From positions 1-16,167 of the forward strand of contig CAJUQD010000053.1 in assembly GCA_910588105.1 (NCBI GenBank): a stretch of DNA of 16,167 bases. The letters are read 5' to 3'. Source of the stretch: an uncultured Oscillospiraceae bacterium. Its GTDB lineage: Bacteria > Bacillota > Clostridia > Oscillospirales > Oscillospiraceae. Positions 13,780-16,167 of this stretch are shown piece after piece. Both the position numbers and the translations under genes were made by a program. The notes beneath the pieces were generated by a model, which was not told the DNA's origin, did not search any database, and saw only the letters and a program-made list of their open reading frames with translations. Within the stretch, counting starts at the first letter, position 1. Every line of letters begins with the position of its first letter.

Positions 13780-14289
13780 ATGGACCAGACAAAGGTTGGA
13801 AAATTCATCGCCGCCCTGCGCCGCGAGCGCGGGCTCACCCAGGAGGCGCTGGGGCAGCGGCTGGGCGTCACCAACAAGACCGTCTCCCGCTGGGAGAACG
13901 GCAATTACATGCCGGACATCGAGCTGCTCGTCCCCCTGGGGAAGGAGCTGGGGGTCAGCGTCAATGAGCTGCTGGCCGGGGAACGGCTGGACGACGCCGC
14001 GTTTCGGAAACAGGCGGATGAAAACCTGGTGGAGGCAGTGCGGGAGAGCGCCTTCACCGTCAAGGAGCGCACGGAGTTCTTTAAGAAAAAATGGCGTAAG
14101 GAGCGCTTCTGGTTCATTGTTCTGTACTCAGCGCTGTGCGGTGCGCTGTCCCTTTACCTGTGGTTAAATGGGTGGCTGGCGCTGCTGGCTGTTTTGTGGC
14201 TGGTGGCTTACTGTTATCTGAACAACCGCATGATGGCCTACGTGGAAGGCAGGGTGTACGGCAGTCCCAAACCGCCCTTAGGCAGTTGA
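13780..14289 (+). CDS. XRE-family HTH regulator with two membrane helices
   Basis: Predicted DNA-binding transcription regulator tethered to the membrane. 169 aa. The start ATG at 13780 has AGGAGGG 6-7 nt upstream; the frame is open further left but overlaps the preceding gene and lacks a ribosome site. The HTH domain is at 5-65 (recognition helix region NKTVSRWENGNYMPD), typical of the Cro/CI-like group common in clostridia, ending in VSVNELLAGERLD. A charged linker follows (70-108, KKKWRKER), then hydrophobic helices at about 110-129 and 132-147, and a short polar tail. The HTH and the basic linker would be on the cytoplasmic side. Targets are unknown; lysA or itself are the nearest candidates. 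The lysA promoter -35 overlaps this gene's stop codon. Confidence 0.92.
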   Translation: MDQTKVGKFIAALRRERGLTQEALGQRLGVTNKTVSRWENGNYMPDIELLVPLGKELGVSVNELLAGERLDDAAFRKQADENLVEAVRESAFTVKERTEFFKKKWRKERFWFIVLYSALCGALSLYLWLNGWLALLAVLWLVAYCYLNNRMMAYVEGRVYGSPKPPLGS

Positions 14290-14314
14290 CAAGAGGGCCA
14301 AAATCGGATATGAT
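14286..14314 (+). promoter_or_regulatory. Sigma-A promoter of lysA
   Basis: Perfect TTGACA (14286-14291) and TATGAT (14309-14314) with a 17-bp spacer. The -35 overlaps the stop codon of the preceding regulator gene. The predicted start near 14321 leaves a leader of about 26 nt, too short for a lysine riboswitch, and none is seen. Confidence 0.85.
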
Positions 14315-14346
14315 AACGGGGCAAACCTACCCAAGGAGATAGACAG

Positions 14347-15603
14347 ATGAAAAAGCCCTTTCTCACCCTGGCCCAGGCCAAGGAGATTGCCAAAACATGC
14401 CCAACCCCCTTCCACATCTACGACGAGCGGGGCATCCGGGAAAACGCCCGGGCGCTGAAGGCCGCCTTTGCCTGGAACCCGGGGTTCAAGGAATATTTCG
14501 CCGTCAAGGCCACCCCCACCCCCGGCATTCTCAAGATTTTGCGGGAAGAGGGCTGCGGCGTGGACTGCTCCTCCCTCACAGAGCTGATGATGGCGGAAAG
14601 GTGCGGGTTTGGGGGGGAGGAGATCATGTTCTCTTCCAACGAGACCCCGGCATCGGAGTTTGAGCTAGCCGGCAGGCTGGGCGCCTATATCAACCTGGAC
14701 GACCTGACCCATGTGGATATCCTCTATAAAACCCTGGGCCGGGCGCCTGGGGCGGTATGCTGCCGCTTCAACCCTGGCGGGGTGTTCACCCTGGGGGAGA
14801 GCAAGGAGGGCTTCCAGGTGATGGATAACCCGGGCCAGGCCAAATACGGCATGACCCGTTCCCAGCTGGCCCAGGCGTTTGCCAAGTTGCGGGAACTGGG
14901 AACAAAACGGTTCGGCATCCACGCCTTTTTGGCATCCAACACCATTTCCAATGAATACTATCCCGCCCTGGCCCGGTTGCTGTTCGAGACCGCCGCCGGT
15001 GTGGCCCGGGAGACAGGCTGCCAGATTGCGTTCATCAACCTGTCCGGCGGCGTGGGGGTGCCCTACCGCCCGGAGCAGAGCGCCAACGACATTTCCGTGA
15101 TTGGCGAGGGGGTGCGCCGGGCCTATGAGGAGATTCTTGTCCCCGCCGGGATGGGGGACGTGGACATCTTCACCGAGCTGGGCCGGTTTATGCTGGCCCC
15201 CTTCGGCCATCTGGTCACCACTGCCGTCCACCAAAAGCACATCTACAAGGAGTATATCGGGGTGGACGCCTGCGCCGCCAACCTGATGCGGCCCGCCATC
15301 TACGGGGCCTACCACCACATCACGGTGCTGGGCAAGGAGGACGCCGCCTGTGACCACGTATACGACGTGGTAGGCTCCCTGTGCGAGAACAGCGACAAGT
15401 TTGCCGTCGACCGGGCGCTGCCGGAGATTGAGATAGGCGACATGCTGGTCATCCACGACACCGGGGCCCACGGGTTTTCTATGGGCTATAACTACAACGG
15501 CAAGCTGCGTTCGGCGGAGCTGCTGCTGCGGGAGGACGGCTCAGTGGAGCTGATGCGCCGGGCGGAGACGCCGGACGATTATTTCGCCACGCTGGTGTGG
15601 TAA
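14347..15603 (+). CDS. lysA: Diaminopimelate decarboxylase
   Basis: PLP enzyme converting meso-diaminopimelate to L-lysine, the last step of lysine synthesis. 418 aa, the usual length; start ATG with AAGGAG 8 nt upstream. Fold-type III layout: N-terminal TIM barrel with the PLP lysine K54 (YFAVKATP), H192 (GIHAFLASN) stacking on the cofactor, the glycine loop SGGVGVPY (233-240), and ELGR (277-280) in place of the common EPGR. C-terminal beta domain with C346-E-N-S-D350, which supplies residues across the dimer, and DTGAHGFSMGYNYNG, where the more common GAYG/SNYN is varied. That variant occurs in a subgroup of annotated bacterial LysA proteins. A relative such as carboxynorspermidine decarboxylase is less likely, given the length and the CENSD motif. 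It has its own consensus promoter; the tRNA follows after 39 nt. Confidence 0.88.
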   Translation: MKKPFLTLAQAKEIAKTCPTPFHIYDERGIRENARALKAAFAWNPGFKEYFAVKATPTPGILKILREEGCGVDCSSLTELMMAERCGFGGEEIMFSSNETPASEFELAGRLGAYINLDDLTHVDILYKTLGRAPGAVCCRFNPGGVFTLGESKEGFQVMDNPGQAKYGMTRSQLAQAFAKLRELGTKRFGIHAFLASNTISNEYYPALARLLFETAAGVARETGCQIAFINLSGGVGVPYRPEQSANDISVIGEGVRRAYEEILVPAGMGDVDIFTELGRFMLAPFGHLVTTAVHQKHIYKEYIGVDACAANLMRPAIYGAYHHITVLGKEDAACDHVYDVVGSLCENSDKFAVDRALPEIEIGDMLVIHDTGAHGFSMGYNYNGKLRSAELLLREDGSVELMRRAETPDDYFATLVW

Positions 15604-15607
15604 GATG

Positions 15608-15637
15608 AAAAAACGGCGGCAGGGAATGCCCGCCGCC
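15608..15637 (-). terminator. Hairpin after lysA with T-tract on the minus strand
   Basis: GGCGGC (15615-15620) and GCCGCC (15632-15637) pair, continued by GGG/CCC around loop AATG with one bulged A, giving 9 bp. The run of A at 15608-15613 reads as T6 after the stem on the minus strand; on the plus strand no T-tract follows. So it is a good terminator only for leftward transcription, while for lysA it would be a protective 3' hairpin that allows read-through into the tRNA. Confidence 0.6.
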
Positions 15638-15642
15638 CATAT

Positions 15643-15727
15643 GCGCCTGTGATGGAATTGGTAGACATGCGAGATTTAGGTTCTCGTGCGGCAACGCGTG
15701 TGGGTTCGAGTCCCTTCAGGCGCACCA
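15643..15727 (+). tRNA. tRNA-Leu (anticodon TAG)
   Basis: Decodes CUN leucine codons. 85 nt including an encoded CCA. The acceptor stem GCGCCTG pairs perfectly with CAGGCGC, discriminator A at 15724. Anticodon stem CGAGA/TCTCG encloses loop TTTAGGT, giving TAG. The long class II variable arm has stem GCG/CGC with loop GCAA, as expected for leucine. T loop is TTCGAGT. The D arm has A10-T25 in place of G-C. The T stem pairs as GTGGG with CCCTT, which leaves one T-T mismatch and one G-T pair at its outer end. No promoter was found in the 39 nt after lysA, so it is probably made by read-through. Confidence 0.95.
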
Positions 15728-15780
15728 AGTTCATGTGGTGAAAATGCTATCTTGCCCGTCAAGCCAGTGTTTTCAACGCA

Positions 15781-15824
15781 TTCGCGGCCCTCGGAAAGTG
15801 AAATCCGAGGGCCGCGAAATTTTG
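15781..15824 (+). terminator. 15-bp perfect hairpin downstream of the tRNA
   Basis: TTCGCGGCCCTCGGA (15781-15795) is the exact complement of 15804-15818 around an 8-nt loop, followed by ATTTTG. The stem is very strong and the T-tract weak (four Ts). It begins 54 nt after the tRNA and probably ends or processes its precursor. It could also be a dispersed palindromic repeat. Confidence 0.5.
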
Positions 15825-15851
15825 CTATCCGCAAGCTGTTTTCCCAAACAG

Positions 15852-15874
15852 GAGGGTCTCGCACTCACACGCCC
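15852..15874 (-). other. tRNA T-arm-like fragment in inverse orientation
   Basis: The minus strand here reads GCGTGTGAGTGCGAGACCC, which matches the variable/T-arm end of the tRNA-Leu gene (GCGTGTGGGTTCGAGTCCC) with three differences. No acceptor or anticodon arm can be built around it, so it is at most a decayed tRNA 3' piece or an attachment-site remnant. The match is short and may be chance. Confidence 0.25.
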
Positions 15875-15939
15875 ACCTTCCTGCATTGCCCTCCCGCAAA
15901 CCTGCCCCGCAAAGGACAAAGAAATTTTATGCGCTTTTG

Positions 15940-15987
15940 ACGCCGCTCCAATGGCCCAGGCAGGGCCGAAAGGAGCGGCGTTTTTTT
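15940..15987 (+). terminator. Strong intrinsic terminator without an assigned gene
   Basis: ACGCCGCTCC (15940-15949) pairs exactly with GGAGCGGCGT (15972-15981); an inner stem GGCCC/GGGCC (15953-15957, 15963-15967) caps it. T7 follows (15981-15987). This is a textbook rightward terminator, but no rightward coding gene ends before it. The transcript may come from the tRNA or from a small RNA starting after 15824. Confidence 0.85.
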
Positions 15988-16167
15988 GTCCTCTGAACTG
16001 TTGCCAGCGGATTCCCAATTCCGGCAAATTGGCCATCTGCTGATTTAGTGGTCATGCCCAGTTTGAAGCCCTGTTATTTGTTGGTTCTGATAATGGCTTT
16101 CTCAAGAAAGTTCGTGTCAACGCCAATTTGAAATTGTAAGAAAACGCCGAAGAAATTTTGTAGTTTT
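15988..16167. other. A+T-richer non-coding right flank
   Basis: The last 180 bases are visibly poorer in G+C than the rest of the window. They contain CCAATT/AATTGG (an inverted repeat near 16015) and no open frame with a recognisable protein, promoter or RNA. They may be the edge of an island next to the tRNA or a plain intergenic region. Confidence 0.4.

Noticed and set aside
14315..14346. A lysine riboswitch upstream of lysA
   Set aside because: The leader after the consensus promoter is only about 26 nt, far too short for an L-box aptamer.
15676..15864. A 62-codon minus-strand frame ending in GAPEGTRTHT
   Set aside because: This peptide is the translation of the antisense of the tRNA-Leu 3' end, a well-known spurious annotation.
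15773..16036. An 87-codon minus-strand frame in the right flank
   Set aside because: It crosses both strong hairpins and the T-tract, has no ribosome site and no recognisable domain; best seen as non-coding.
1..16167. CRISPR arrays, insertion sequences or prophage genes
   Set aside because: No regularly spaced repeats, transposase, integrase or phage structural genes are visible in the window.

Overview
The window is G+C-rich bacterial chromosomal DNA, very probably from a gut-type clostridium of the Oscillospiraceae (Flavonifractor / Pseudoflavonifractor / Lawsonibacter-like). Three things suggest this: a large Bacillus/Clostridium-type SRP RNA with an Alu domain next to dnaX and ybaB; AGGAGG ribosome binding sites and canonical sigma-A promoters in high-GC DNA; and a gene set (RecD2, PTS enzyme I, M3 oligoendopeptidase) typical of Firmicutes. 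The genus is an inference, not something read from a marker gene.

Left part, minus strand (1-5894). In transcription order this holds a GNAT acetyltransferase, the SRP RNA with its own strong promoter, dnaX (clamp-loader gamma/tau subunit), ybaB, a NUDIX hydrolase, and an M3 metallopeptidase that runs off the left edge. The SRP RNA-dnaX-ybaB order is the ancestral Firmicutes arrangement, but recR does not follow ybaB. A structured, palindromic non-coding block lies there instead, then the NUDIX gene. A perfect 16-bp palindrome matching the ParB/Spo0J site parS sits between the NUDIX and peptidase genes. Together with dnaX this suggests an origin-proximal location.

Middle, plus strand (5974-9197). 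A tightly packed three-gene operon encodes an ATP-grasp ligase, a PHP-domain phosphoesterase and a NodB-type polysaccharide deacetylase with an SLH-like tail. It starts at a consensus promoter divergent from that of the GNAT gene and ends at a 13-bp-stem terminator shared with convergent ptsI. This is the least familiar system in the window; its substrate is unknown, and a role in making or tailoring a cell-envelope or small-molecule product is inference.

Right part. ptsI (minus) and recD2 (plus) diverge from an intergenic region carrying a 25-nt AT-rich palindrome. recD2 is followed by a 3-nt-spaced NTF2/SnoaL-like gene, then a membrane-anchored XRE regulator with its own promoter, lysA with a consensus promoter, and a tRNA-Leu(TAG). 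The last 440 bases after the tRNA have no convincing gene. They contain two strong hairpins (one a textbook terminator), a tRNA-like antisense fragment, and then A+T-richer DNA that could be the start of an island integrated next to the tRNA.

Almost all long open frames antisense to these genes are GC-driven shadows and were left out.
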